A stretch of DNA of 64,000 nt. Origin: Okapia johnstoni. Taxonomy: Eukaryota > Chordata > Mammalia > Artiodactyla > Giraffidae. Within the stretch, counting starts at the first letter, position 1. Each line of letters opens with the position of its first letter. Under the pieces are notes generated by a model that saw nothing but the letters and a program-made list of their open reading frames with translations, was not told the DNA's origin and searched no databases. A program made the position numbers and the translations under genes. Positions 39,601 through 54,600 of this stretch are shown piece after piece. The stretch is taken from the NCBI GenBank assembly GCA_024291935.2, contig CM044316.1:2410501-2474500 (forward strand). The letters run 5' to 3'.

Positions 39601-42600
39601 CGTTCTCATCTGCAGTGAATGAGAGCTCCTGAGGCTCCACCCTGACCACACTTTCAGTATTGTCAGCTGTTGGCCACCTGATGGGAGTGAAGCTACACCG
39701 CTGTGGCTATCTATTGTGTGGTCCTAATGATTCACAAACTGAAGAATGTGAGTTTTACAGTTATTCTGTAGTTTACTCCTGTGGTTCAAGTTTTGTACAA
39801 TTTTCACAATTTGCAGTCTGTTTTTTCCAGATTCATTTAGGAGCTCTGTATATAATTAAATGTTATACAGTGTTGATGGTTCAGTTCAGTTCAGTCGCTC
39901 AGTTGTGTCCAACTGTTTGAGACCCCATGAACCATAGCATGCCAGGCCTCCCTGTCCACCACCAACTCCCAGAGTTTACCCAAACTCATGTCCACTGAGT
40001 CAGTGATGCCATCCAACCATCTCATCCTCTGTCGTCCCCTTCTCCTCCCACCTTCAATCTTTCCCAGCACCAGGGTCTTTTCAAATGAGTCAGTTTTTCA
40101 CATCAGGTTGTCAAAGTATTGGAGTTTTCAGCTTCAACATCAATCCTTCCAATGAATACTCAGGACTGATTTCCTTCAGGATGGACTGGTTGGATCTCCT
40201 TGCAGTCCAAGGGACTCTCAAGAGTCTTCTCCAACACACAGTTCAAAAGCATCAATTCTTCGGTGCTCAGCTTTCTTTATAGTCCAATTCTCACATCCAT
40301 AAATGACTACTGGAAAAACCATAGCTCTGACTAGACAGATCTTTATTGGCAAAGTAATATCTCTGCTTTTTAATATGCTGTCTAGGTTGGCCGTAACTTT
40401 TCTTCCAAGGAGTAAGCGTCTTTTAATTTCATGGCTGCAGTCACCATCTCCAGTGATTTTGGAGCCCCCAAAATAAAGTCTGACACTGTTTCCACATCTA
40501 TTTGCCATGAAGTGATAGGACTGGATGCCATGATCTTAGTTTTCTGAATGTTGAGCTGTAAGCCAACTTTTTGACTCTCCTCTTTGAGAGAAGACTCTAC
40601 ACATGGACATCACCAGATGGCCAACACTGAAATCAGATTGATTATATTTTTTGCAGCCAAAGATGGAGAAGCTCTATACAGACAGCAAAAACAAGACTGC
40701 AAGCTCAGATCATGAACTGCTTATTACAAAATTCAGACCTAAATTGAAGAAAGTAGGGAAAACCACTAGACCATTCAGGTACGACCTAAATCAAATCCCT
40801 TATGATTATACAGTGGACGTGAGAAATAGATTTAAGGGACTAGATCTGACAGACAGAGTGCCTGGTGAACTATGGACTGAGGTTCGTGACATTGTACAGG
40901 AGACAGGGATCAAGACTATCCCCAAGAAAAAGAAATGCAAAAAAGCAAAATGGCTGTCTGAGGAGGCCTTAAAAATAGCTGAGAAAAAGAAGAGAAGCGA
41001 AAAGCAAAGAAGAAAAGGAAAGATATACCCATTTGAATGCAGCGTTTCAAAGAATAGCAAGGAGAGATAAGAAGCCTTCATCAGCAATCAATGCAAAGAA
41101 ATAGAGGAAACAATAGAATGGGAAAGACTAGAGATCTCTTCAAGAAAATTAGAGATACCAAGGGAACATTTCATGCAAAGATGGGCTCAATAAAGGACAT
41201 AAATAGTATGGACCTAACAGAAGCAGAAGAGATTAAGAAGAGGTGGCAAGAATACACAGAAGAACTGTCCAAAAAAGACCTTAATGACCCAGATAATCAC
41301 GATGGTGTGATCACTCACCTAGAGCCAGACATCCTTGAATGTGAAGTCAAGTGGGCCTTAGGAAGCATCACTATGGACAAAGCTAGTGGCGGTGATGGAA
41401 TTCCAGTTGAGCTATTTCAAATCCTCAAAGGTGATGCTGTGAAAGGGCTACACTCAATATGCCACCAAATGTGGAAAACTCAGCAGTGGCCACAGGACTG
41501 GAAAAGGTCAGTTTTCATTCCAATCCCAAAGAAAGGCAATGCCAAAGAATGCTCAAACTACCGCACAATTGCACTCATCTGACACACTAGTAAAATAATG
41601 CTCAAAATTCTCCAAGCCAGGCTTCAGCAATACGTGAACCATGAACTTCCAGATGTTCAAGCTGGTATTAGAAAAGGCAGAGGGAACTAGAGATCAAACT
41701 GCCAACATTGGCTGGATCATCAAAAAAGCAAGAGAATTCCAGAAAAACATCTATTTCTGCTTTATTGACTATGCCAAAGCCTTTGACTCTGTGGATCACA
41801 ACAAACTTAAAGAGATGGGAATACCAGACCACCTGACTTGCCTCTTGAGATATCTGTATGCAGGTCAGGAAGCAACAGTTAGAATTGGACATGGAACAAC
41901 AGACTGGTTCCAAATAGGGAAAGGAGTACGTCAAGGCTGTATATTGTCACCCTGCTGATTTACCTTATATGCAGAGTACATCATGAGAAATGCTGTGCAG
42001 GAGGAAGCACAAGCTGGAATCAAGATTGCTGGGAGAAACATCAATAACCCCGATACCACCTTTATGGCAGAAAGTAAAGAAGAACTATCTTTCAATTTGT
42101 TAATGTAGTGTATTACATTGATTGATTTGCGGATGTTAAAGAAACCTTGCATTCCTGGGATAAAGCCCACTTGGTCATGATATATGATCTTTTTAATATG
42201 ATGTTGGATTCTGTTTGCTAGAATTTTATTAAGGATTTTTGCATCTATGTTCATCAGTGATATTGGCCTATAGTTTTTTTTTGTGTGTGACATCTTTGTC
42301 TGGTTTTGGAATTAGGGTGATGGTGGCCTCATAGAATGAGTTTGGAAGTTTACCATCTTCTCCAATTTTCTGGAAGAGTTTGAGTAGGATAGGTGTTAGC
42401 TCTTCTCTAAATTTTTGGTAGAATTCCGCTGTGAAGCCGTCTGGTCCTGGGCTTTTGTTTGCTGGAAGATTTCTGATTACAGTTTCGATTTCCGTGCTTG
42501 TGATGGGTCTGTTAAGATCTTCTATTTCTTCCTGGTTCAATTTTGGAAAGTTATACTTTTCTAAGAATTTGTCCATTTCTTCCAAGTTGTCCATTTTATT

Positions 42601-45600
42601 GGCATATAGCTGTTGGTAGTAGTCTCTTATGATCCTTTGTATTTCTGTGTAGTCTGTTGTGATCTCTCCATTTTCATTTCTAATTCTGTTGATCTGATTC
42701 TTCTCCCTTTGTTTCTTGATGAGTCTGGCTAATGGTTTGTCAATTTTGTTTATCTTCTTGAAAAACCAGCTTTTAGTTTTGTTGATTTTTGCTATTGTCT
42801 CTTTTGTTTCTTTTGCATTTATTTCTGCCCTAATTTTTATGATTTCTTTCCTTCTACTAACCCTGGGGTTCTTCATTTCTGCAGACATTTCTCCAAAGAA
42901 GACATACAGATGGCTAACAAACACATGAAAAGATGCTCAACATCACTCATTATTAGAGAAATGCAAATCAAAACCACAATGAGGTACCATTTCACACCAG
43001 TCAGAATGGCTGCTATCCAAAAGTCCACAAGCAATAAATGCTGGAGAGGGTGTGGAGAAAGGGGAACCCTCTTACACTGTTGGTGGGAATGCAAACTAGT
43101 ACAGCCACTAAGGAGAACAGTGTGGAGATTCCTTAAAAAACTGGGAATAGAACTGCCATATGACCCAGCAATCCCACTTGTGGGCATACACACCGAGGAA
43201 ACCAGAATTAAAAGAGACGCGTGTACCCCAATGTTCATCGCAGCACTGTTTACAATAGCCAGGACATGGAAGCAACCTAGATGTCCATCGGCAGACGAAT
43301 GGATAAGGAAGCTGTGGTACATATACACAATGGAATATTACTCAGCCATTAAAAAGAAGACATTTGAATCGGTTCTATTGAGATGGATGAAACTGGAGCC
43401 CATTATACAGAGTGAAGTAAGCCAGAAAGAAAAACACCAATACAGTATACTAATGCATGTATATGGAATTTGAAAGATGGTAACGATAACCCTATATGTG
43501 AGACAGAATAAGAGACACAGATGCATAGAACAGTCTTATGGACTCTGAGGGAGAAGGTGAGGGTGGGACGTTCTGAGAGAATAGCATTGAAACATGTATA
43601 TTATCATATGTGAAACAAAACACCATTCCATGTTCGATGCATGAGACAGATGCTCAGGGCTGGGGCAATGGGATGACCCAGAGGGATGGGATGGGGAGGG
43701 AGGTGGGAGGGGGGTTCAGGATGGGGAATACATGTAAACCCGTGGCTGATTCATGTCAATGTATGGCAAAAACCACTACAATATTGTAAAGTAATTAGCC
43801 CCCAACTAAAATAAATAAATTTATTAAAAAAAAAAAAGAAGAAGAACTAAAAGAGCCTCTTGATGAAAGCGAAAGAGGAGAGTGAAAAAGTATTGATGGT
43901 TACATGTGTTTATCTATCCTCCCACTTTTGTGTCCTATTTTTTCATTTTTTATAATGTTTCTGGTGAGATTATTTAATTAAGGCAAATATATCAATTTGT
44001 CCTTTGCTGTTTCTGCATTTGTATTGTTTAAAAGTCTTTCACTATCCCGTGGTCATCAAACAGTCTTTATTATCAGATAAAAGCTTGTTTTACCCTTCAC
44101 ACAGAGGTCTCTGACCTGCCTCGAGTCAGTTCTTTGTGTGGCGGGAGGTAGATGCCAATGCTATTTTATTTTTCCGTAAGGTTGATGGCCTCACCATCAA
44201 TGATGAAAAGATCCTCCTTTCTCTACACTTCAGTGTGAGTTCACCATTCCATTCCTTTGGGTTATTTATCTGTGTTGAGACCCACTTGTCTAAATTGCTG
44301 TGACTTTTTTTTTTTTTTAAGTCCTGATTAGGTTGGAGCAAATGTCCTCATTTTGTTAAGACTCAGTTGGTTCTCTTTGGCCGTTGCAATCAACTTGTCG
44401 ATATTCTAACACCCAAAAGAACTGTGATTTGGCATTTAATGGGAAGCGGACGTCTCTGAGTCTTCCATAGATTTGTATACATTTATTTATATCTGTTTCC
44501 CTGCCTCTATGTGATGCTTAATATTAATACTTTCACAAAGTCCTCAAGACCTTTTATTAGACTTGGAATTAGTAACATGACCCACATACTGTTATTGTCA
44601 TTCTTTTAAAATTTCATTTTCCAGTTGTTTGTTTTTGGTATATAGATAGAGAATTGTTTTCTGCATATTGTTTTTGTGTGCAGTAATGTTTACCAATTCT
44701 CTTACTAAGTGTAGTGGTATTCAATGTTTCTAGATTTTCGAAATTGCTAATCATATCATCAGCATGTTTCATTTTTACTTTTCTAAGTTTTAATCTTTTC
44801 TTCTATTTCCCTCCTTAGTGTGTTACGAATGCAGCATCAAAGTGGTGGCAACTGGCTTCCTTACCCTGTTCCCTACTTCAAAGGCAATGCCTTTAAGGTT
44901 TCACTTTGTGTACAAGGATAGCCAGTTTTTCTCTATACTGCCAATTATTAAATAAAAGAAGAATTCTTATACTTTGGTAAGAATTTCATGGTGGGAATTA
45001 ATGCTCAATTTTATCAAGTATTTCTCTTGGATATATGTAGCTATATTTTATTGAGTATTTTTATTCTCCATTTATTAGGGAAATCATATCATTTTTCTTT
45101 TATTTTATTGACATTAAGCTTTCCATCAAATTTTCTACTGATTCTTCTTTTAAACCATCCTTGTGCTCCTGGAATATGACTGTTGCTGTAGTGTATTTTC
45201 CTCTTAATAAACTGCTGAATTCAGTTTACTATTATTTTGTGGCAGATACTAGGCTTAATATCATCAGTAAATTAAACTGTGTTACTTCTTCATAATTACC
45301 TTGTCAGATTTTGATATCAATGATATGTTCTCCATGTAAGACACATTAGAGAATGCATTCCATTTTTCAATACTACAGAAGAATCTCTGTGAACATGGAA
45401 TAATTTCTTACCAGAATACTCAGTACAATTTGACAATAGAGTAATTTGGCTTACATATTCTGCTGTGAGAAGAGTGTTTATTATGGTTCCATTTATTTAA
45501 AATGTTGGGGCCTTTACAACTTGCTTGTTTTCCATTTTGTGAGTTTTGACATAGTTTTCTAGGAACTGATCAATTTGCAATCTTCTCTATTTTCATGAAT

Positions 45601-48600
45601 TTTGTACACACATTACAACAAAACATGGACTAGATTTTGCTACATCTGTGTTCAGGGGGTTTATTTACCCATGTGAAAATTGCTATCCCAGAATATCTAA
45701 AGATTTATAAGCCAAAATTCTGCCATGAATTAGTTCCAAGCATTACTGTGTGGCCAAAATTTTCTCTTATTCTGGTTCAGTGAATTCAGCTATCTCTTGC
45801 TAACAGGAACTCTCAAGTGTTTTGGGTAAGAATCTGCCAGGAAAACCCCAGGGGAAAGATATCTTGTCCACCTCAGCCCCATAGATCAGGTAAAGCCCGA
45901 GTAATAGACACCCAGGACCACCAATGGAGTCTGAACACTTGTTGGGAAAATGTGACTAAGCATCATTACATGGAAAACAATGCATGGTATAAAAGAACTG
46001 CCTCTCTCCCTCCAGAATACACTCACTCATCTATGCTTTCTTGGCTCAACACTGGCAGTAAAGATGGAAGAATACAGGATAAGAGAATTGAGGAAATCAA
46101 TTTAAAAAAAAAAAAGAGCACCAGAATCTCTTGGCTATACAGCTGTCCAATCCTCATTGCACACTATGATAATTTGGTATCCCCAGAAAACTCACTTATA
46201 TAGATGGAAAAATACATTCAGGTCCCAGGAAAAACAGAATATTACCTGATGTCAGTCTTGCCAAACTGATGTACAGACAGCTACATCCCGAAGGCCTTAA
46301 CTCCATACATATTTTCAAACTCGACTCAGCTTCTTCCCATCCTTATACCACCTACTCAATCTAGTTATACACTACCTCACATTTCAGCATGAAAAAGCAC
46401 TACTTTGACCCATACCACTCTACATGCCAGGTGCTCCTTGAACACCACTGAGGACTACAGCAAAAGGACTGACACCCAGGATAAAAGACACCATATGACA
46501 GAAACAGAAACATGAACACAAGGTCTGGAAGGTGACAGGGAAAGAAAACTTCTACAGGCTTTCTACCAGCCCGCTGTGCTGCAAAGCTCCCTCTGCCTAT
46601 CGCAGCAACAAGTAACATTCTCCCACTGACCTCCTGTATCTAGCAAAACGGAGGGAAGACCTCCCAGAAACCTCAAGTTTGATCATTCAAACTTTGCTCC
46701 TGAGAGAATGGGAAAGAAGATTGTCAGGGATACATCACACTGAAACAGCTGACCGAGAGCTCGGATAAGGTGCCTGATGAGGTTGTGTGCTGGCTCTCAG
46801 GAAAAATGCATGGTGGGAGCAAAGCCACACATCCCCAGGCCTGCCTCAGCCCCCAGACATTGGGGAGAGCCAGGGGCCCGACACCAGGAGAAACAAGAAG
46901 GTTCCAGGCAGCTGCTAAGACGGTGTGACTGAGCCCCACTTCCTGGCAACAGGGGGACAGAAACAACCTTTCTTCTTTCCACATGCACTCTCCCATCCAT
47001 CCCTTCCAGGTCAAAATGGGTCCCCAGATGGGATGCAGAAGACAGGGAGGCTGAAGAGATGAAGGTTCAAGGCATTCATGTCTGAAAGCCAGTCCCCTCA
47101 CATCTGCACACAGGCTAGCTCAGCAACCCCCTCAAGGACTGACCTGTGACATCCAGGTGGAAGGAGACCTTCTGGCCCCTGGCCTCGCAGCTGTACTCCC
47201 CGGCGTCCGCCTTGCCCGCTTGCTGCACCACCAGCCGCCGCCCACGGCCTGTGGCCTCCACACGCACTTTTGAGCTTGAACTCAGCTTTTTGCCGTCCTT
47301 GTACCACGTCACCTCTGTCTGGGCCTGGGCCACCTCACAGCTCAGCGTGGCACTCGCCCCCGCCACGGCCTGCACTTCACTGCGCGCCGGCTGCTCCTTG
47401 GCAAACACCACCAAGGGCTCTGGGAACAGAGAGATACACAGGGTCAGAGAGACCATCTCAGTCAGGAAGGCAGCCCCGGGCAAAGAAGACCTGGATAGGA
47501 AGCCAGGAGGGTCCAGGAAGGGGTAGTGAAGCTGGAGACTTTTCCAGGCTCTGCAACAGCCCTGTGCCCTGCAGAGGTCCTTCAGACATTCTCAGGAACA
47601 AGTGACACAGTCTATGCATTTCCCACAGGTCCATCTGTATGAGCTGGTCCCACATGGGAATGGTCATTGGAGAAGACATCTCCCTGTTTATGACATCTGC
47701 AGGATAACAAGGCAAGTGTCCCCATCCTTCCTACATGATGCCCTAGTCTTCTCCATACAATTATGCAGGGAACTTTTCACCTGCAGTCCATGGAGATGGC
47801 TCGGTGCCCTTGCCTCCTCTCAGCATTGTCAACTGGTAGCAATCTGGGAGGAGTACTTCCACTTCCCTGTGGCTTTCTTTGTCATTGTCTGAGGAATGAA
47901 GAAGTAAGTACCTTCTCCCTTAGAACTGGGTTCCCCATTACAGTTTTCTTCTTTCTAGTGAAACCATTCAAATCTTTTCTCCACTTACTAATATAGTAGG
48001 CTCTCTGTTCTCAAGATTCACCTCTGGCCACTATTTATCTATTTAAATACCAGAGAATGACACATAGGTAGGTTTTAAGGATGTTCCCAACTATGTGACT
48101 TGCATTTTCACCCTCTGATAGAGTCCTCTGTTAAATCAAAGTTTTTCCTTCCAAAAGTGTCAAATGTCCATTTCAAAGCCCCTTGAGTTTGCAGCATTTG
48201 TGTTTGTACTTAAGAAATCTTTCCTTACGTTAAGTCTTTAAAGAAATCATGTTATCATCCAAGGGAATTATGGGTTTTACCATTTACACTGAGGTTCTAA
48301 CCCATCCTGAGTTGACTTTTGTGTGTGGTGTGAACTGCTGGTACAATTTAAGTTTTCAGAATGGTCAAACAGTGCAAGTACCATTTATGAAGACAGCACT
48401 CTTCTCAACTTCTCCAATAGACACCACAGTATCAAGTCGAAGGTGAGGGTGGGTAAGTGGGTGGTGCAAAAATCCATTTATGCAAGGAACTACTTCTGAG
48501 CTCACTGTTCTGTCCCTCTGATGTGGTAACTATCCCTGCACTGGCATCCTCTTATCTTTACAATTGTAGCTTTGTGACATCAGGTCCCAGTGAATGCTCC

Positions 48601-51600
48601 CACCATGCTTTCCTTCAAGAAAACAGTGCATTTCTGGCACCTGGCCTTTGGAATCTGCCTGTTATTCTTCCATCAGACCACCCAAACAGAAATTTGGTTT
48701 CAATTCTGGTTGTTAATAAGCATCTTTGATTTTTTCCTCTCAGTTTCCTATCTCTTTATTCCAAATTCTGTCTCTCAAGAATCTTGAATAACTTCCCCAC
48801 ACACAGCCACTTAGCAACTTTTATCAGACCTGGAATTAGAAACATAATGTAATTGTGCTAGTCTAACTCTAACATAAAGTTTCATTTTCCAGGTATTCTT
48901 TGCCAAGACATAGGCAAAGAAATGCTTCCTGTATAATTATTTTTTTACACACTAATCCTACTCAAGTATCTTACACATTCTAATAATTTATCTTTGGGAT
49001 TGTCTGAGTTGATCATCCTATCATTAGCAGCTTCTACCCCGAGTTTCAGGGTTTTTTTTCCAAATTGTTTGCCAGTGATTTTATTCTCCTCTTTACCTGA
49101 CTTGGTGGTCAGGGTGGCCTAAGTGTGCTGTCCCTCAGGTCAAAGATTTCCAGGTACCTTAGGTGGGATGTTGCTGTTGTTGCTGTTCTAATGCTGTTGC
49201 AGGAATTTTATAATATTTTTTAAAAAGAACACTTTTATACTGTTCGCTAAGAATTTTATGACAGGAACTGATGCTCAATGTTATCAAACTTTTTGTCTTA
49301 ATGTATGATATTCAAATTTAGTCAACCATTTGATACTGTACTCATGGAAATGATGACATCTTTTTGCATCTTGTCTCTTTTACTAATATTCCCCAAAGTA
49401 ATAAAAGTATATTTATTTGCACTGTTTACAACAGCTAGGACATGGAAGCAATCTAGATGTCCACTGGCAGATGGATGGATAAGGAAGCTGTGATCGATCC
49501 ATATACACAATGGAATATTACTCAGCTATAAAAAGGAATGCACTTCAGTCAGTTCTAATGTGGTGGATGAAACTGGATCCCACTATACAGAGTGAAGTAA
49601 GTCAGAAAGAGAAATACCAGTACAGTATATTAATGCATATATATGGAATTTAGAAAGATGATAACGATGATCCTATATGCAAGGCAGCAAAAGAGACACA
49701 GATATAAAGAACAGACTTTTGGAGTCTATGGGAGAAGGCGAGGGTGGGGTGATTTGAGAGAATAGCATTGAAACATGTATATTACTATATATGAAATAGA
49801 TGACCAGTGCGAGTTTGATGCATGAAGCAGGGCACCCAAAGCTGGTGCTCTGGGACAATCCAGAGGGATGGGGTGGGGACGTAGGTGGGAGGGGGATTCA
49901 GGATGGGGGACACATGGGCATCCATGGCTGATTCATGTCAGTGCATGGCAAAAACCACTACAATATTGTAAAGTAAGTATCCTCCAAATAAAATTAATTA
50001 ATTAATTTAAAAAAAACTACAAAAAACAACAGTGCCAATAAACAGGAATTTGTCATAATTGTTAATCTGGGGCTAGTGCACCGTACTGATAAACCAAGGT
50101 TTTTAGCAATTGAGTTGCTGGCCTAGTTAATATAGACTAAAATTGTTAATATAAATAAAACAAAAGCACTGAAGGTAAAAAAGTATTCTAAAAATGAGTC
50201 TTAGATAAACTTCAATTGATATTCTTCTGATTAGACTTAATAAGTAGGTTTCTAGCGTACTTTGAACTTATTAGAAAAAGAATAATGCAGAGTAGTTCTG
50301 CTTCTCCTTGTCCTCTTCATGAAAAACATTTTCCTTTTTGACAAAGACTGATTCTAATGAAAGAAAAATAAAAATAAGTCTGTCTCCAGCCATGTCTAGC
50401 TTTCTCTTTCAAGTATTTTCAAATTCCTTCTTTCAAGTGTATTTGGCACGTAAGTGCTTTGCCTTGTTCTCAACTGTGGTGTTCCTATCCATGATGGACT
50501 TCCTCCCACTATGTTGCTGATTAGCAGTGAGGAGTTCAGCCCCTGTTCTCACTTACATTATGTTGTTCCCTCTACTTTGACTCAGCAAGTAGGGGTGGGA
50601 GAGGAATGGAAAATCTGCTTCCTACCTGTCTACCAAGCTTGGGTACATACCTTTACCAACACACGTTTGAGTCCTGAGCCCCCAAAACTCTGGGTTCATA
50701 TATCTCTCCTTGAATACTTCTGTTCCTAGAGCTATCTTTGTCCAGGACTCTTGATCACTGTAATAGCCATTCACACCTCCTTTATTAATTGTTAATGAAT
50801 CATGTCTTGTATTAAAACATTCAACAAATAGATATTAAGCCTCTGTTTTGTACAAAGCACTGTTAGATGCTGGGGATACAAAGGAAGGGAATGGAAGATG
50901 TTAAGCGGGACACTTAAGGGGGAGAGACAGCTCTTAAAGGGCTAATTCTACAATTAATATTCACTAATAATTTTTGATAAGTCTCCTGGGAAAGAGGCAT
51001 ATTACAAGGGGCCCACCTTAGTCTGAGGGTCAAAAAGTTTTTCATGAGGAGATGAGATGTGAGCTATGTTATGAAGCACGAGTTGAAGAGAAAAGGGGGT
51101 GGTGGCGGAGACCACTGCTGGCAGAGAACACAGTCTGTACAGGGGAAGGGGTGAGCTGGTTTTTTGGGGGTGCGACTTCATCTGTTGGAGTGGGGATCAG
51201 CCAGAGAAATGGGGGTGTTTGACATTATCCATGTTGTACTTTCAGATGTTCATCCTGTCTGATGTACGGGGTGTTTGGAAGGATGATGGGTACAAAGCAG
51301 ACATGAGGAATCCAAGTAGCATGTTGTTATGTGTCTCAGGGAAGATGGTGGGGCCCTGGTATAGGACAGTTCAGGTAGAGAGCAAAATAAAAAGATGACG
51401 TTTAAAGCTAAGGTAAAACTGCCAGAAGTTAGCACTTAGTTAGTTGGATGTGGGAAGAAGTTAAAAATGACCCCTAGGTTTCTGATCTACTAAGGACAGG
51501 GTGTGGAATGAGAATGAAGGAGGGCCTTAAGCCAGCAAAATGATGCCAAGAAAAAATATTCAGGTAGGGAGAAAGAAATCCAGCAGGACGTGGGGTTGTA

Positions 51601-54600
51601 AAAGCTGATGAAAGGCTTATAAACAGAGCTTGAACATGTTCAACAAGCCATCACTACCCAATAATCTGACAGCAGGTTATAGAGCAGTAGAAAGGTCATG
51701 GGTAAGTCTGGGCATGCACAATATAGCGCACGTTAGGATCCTTCTTGCACAAGACAAAATGCTTTGTTTATAGTCAGCAACTCACCTCCAGAAACCATCT
51801 TGAATCATATGTTGCAAGAAACAAAGGTTTTCAGCACAGAGGTCTTAAGCAATATTTAGGAAGAAAAAAATTTCCTAAAACACATAATGTCTTCAGAGGT
51901 GCAGTTCTAGGCACAGCTAACACAAATTTCATGATGTCGTAAGGGGTAGTTTGGCCTGTTAGAGGCGCCTGAATCACTTCATTCCAGACTGGGGCCTTTC
52001 ACTTATTCAGTCCAACCAGAAGGTTCACTGAGGTTGGTCTGGTTCTCATTAGGTTGTTATAACTGTTTAGTTAGTTAGTTTTGGGCAAATGGAGGGATTA
52101 CACTTCTCCACTCTCTTGCTTAAATATGTGCAATCACTTACTGTTAAGCTTTCTACCTATTAACATGCTAACATTAAAAAACAATGTGCAATTCTGGACT
52201 ATGACTTTCATCACTAATCTCTAACAACAGATGCACCGCTGAACTCATTTTGCTAACATTTAATTTATGATTTTGGCCTTGATACTCGGAGTAGATTGGT
52301 CTGGAATTTCATTCTCCTTGCATTTCTAGTGCAATTTTGGCACTAATGTTATGTTCTGTATGTGAAGAGAGTTATAGAATGTATCTCATTCTTCTCTCTC
52401 TAGGACTATCTCCATGAGCATGCAATATCTGTTTCTGGGTATTTTGCATAGTGTACCAGAGAACTACAAGTGCTGAGAAGACTTTTCATTATTGCTCCTA
52501 CTGATGACAAGTTATACAATCTTTAACTTCTTTATTCTTTTTTCCATTTTCATGTAGTTTAGAAGCAAAAGGCAAAGGAGAAAAGGAAAGGATATACCCA
52601 TTGGAATGCAGAGTTCCAGAGAATAGCAAAGAGAGGGAAAGGATTCCTAAGTGAACAATGCAAAGAAAAAGAGGAAAACAATAGAATGGGGAAGACTAGA
52701 GATCTCTTAAAGAAAATTAGAGATACCAAGGGAACATTTCATGCAAAGATGACCACAATAAAAGACAGGAACGGTACGGACCTAACTGAAGCAGAAGATG
52801 TTAAGAAGTGGCAGGAATACACAGAAGAAGTATACAAAAAAGGTCTTAATGATCTGGACAATCCAATAGTGTGATCATTCACCTAGAGCCAGATACCTTG
52901 GAGTGTGAAGTCAAGTGGGCCTTAAGAAGCATTACTACTAATAAAGCTAGTAGAGGTGATGGAATTCCAGCTGAGCTATTCCAAATTCCAAAAGATGATG
53001 CTGTGAAAGTGCTGCACTCAATATGCTACCAAATTTGGAAAACTCAGCCAAGGCCACAGGACTGGAAAAGGTCAGTTTTCATTTCAATCCCAAAGAAGGG
53101 CAATGCCAAAGAAAGTTCAAACTACCACACACTTGCAGTCATTTCAAATGCTAGTAAGGTAATGTTCAAAATCCTTCATGCTACGTTCCAACAGCCCGTG
53201 AACTAAGAACTTTCAGATGTACAAGCTGGATTTAGAAAAAGCAGAGGAACCAGAGGTCAAACTGCCAACATCCGTTGGATCATAGAAAATGCAAGGAAAC
53301 TCCAGAAAAAGTTCTACTGCTTCACTGACTATGCTAAAGTCTTTGACTGTGTGGACTGCAACAAACTGTGGAAAACTCTCAAAGAGATGGGAACACCAGA
53401 CCACCTTACCTGCTTTCTGCAAAACCTGTATGCAGGTCAAGAATCAACAGTTAGAACAAGACAAGGAACAGTGTACTGGTTCCAAATTGGAAAAGGAGTA
53501 TATCAAGGCTGTATATTATCACCCTGCTTGTTTAACTTATATGCAGAGTACATCATGCGAGATGCCAGGCTGGATGAAGCTCAAGCTGGAATCAAGATCG
53601 CAGGGAGAAATATCAATAACCTCAGATACACATATGACTACACCCGAAAGGCAGAAAGTGAAGAGCAACTAAAGAGCTTCTTGATGAAGGTGAAAGAGGA
53701 GAGTGAAAAAGCTGGCTTAAAACTCAACATTTACAAAATTAAGATCATGGCATCCGGTCCCATCAGTTCATGGCAAACAGATCAGGAAAAAAATGGAAAC
53801 AGTGACAGACTTTATTTTCTTGGGCTCCAAAATCACTGCAGACAGTGACTGTAGCCATGAAATTTTTTAAAAGATGCTTGCTCATTTGAAGAAAAACTAT
53901 GACAAACGTAGACAGCATATCAGCATATTTAAAAGCAGACATCACTTTGCCAACAAAGTTCAGTCTAGTCAAAGCTATAGTTTTTCCAGCAGTCATGTAT
54001 GGCTGTAAGAGTTGCACCATAAAGAAGGCTGAGTGCCAAACAATTGATGCTTTTGAACTGTGGTGCTGGATAAGACTCTTGAGAGTCCCTTGGCAGCAAG
54101 GAGATTAAACAAGTAAATCCTAAAAGAACTCAACTCTGAATATTCATTGGAAGGACTGATGCTCAAACTGAAGCTCCAATACTTTGGCCACCTGATGTGA
54201 AGTACTGACTCACTGGAAAACACCCTGATGCTGGGAAAGATTGAGCGCAGGAGAAGAGGTCGACAGATGATGAGATGGTTGGATGACTCAATGGCCATCA
54301 ATTTGAGCAAACTCCAGGAGATAGTGCAAGACAGGGAAGCCTGGGGTACTGCAGTCCGTGGGGGTCTCAAAGAGTTGGACATGGCTGAACAACAACTATT
54401 TAGCCACATTTCTCAACTTTTCTGTGATTTTATCTTAGAATACACTCTAACATTCTCAAAAACAAAAAACATTCCAGAACAATGCATGCTGAGATCTGGG
54501 ATATCTGTACACATCCACAAATCATCCTACATTATTAGTACAGTCAAAAACTGTTAGGTGTTGGCACCTAGAAATCAAGGTAGGATGGCAGCCCAACTCT

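Larger units (their letters stand above)
39174..47143. other. Intron R6-R4, containing pseudo-exon R5
   Basis: This 8-kb intron covers one nearly complete unit (39174-46191, including a 4-kb BovB/L1 insertion), the dead copy R5 and a shortened unit of about 0.7 kb before R6. The stretches 39313-39870, 45600-46190 and 46460-47140 are plain unit sequence. Confidence 0.75.

Noticed and set aside
50338..51398. Possible small genes in the 2-kb unique block
   Set aside because: Open frames are below 100 codons, without conserved motifs, splice context or codon bias.
39882..54398. Reverse transcriptase frames as functional genes
   Set aside because: They belong to BovB and L1 copies with stops, truncations and inversions. 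One BovB copy has lost its active-site motif. None can be a complete element.
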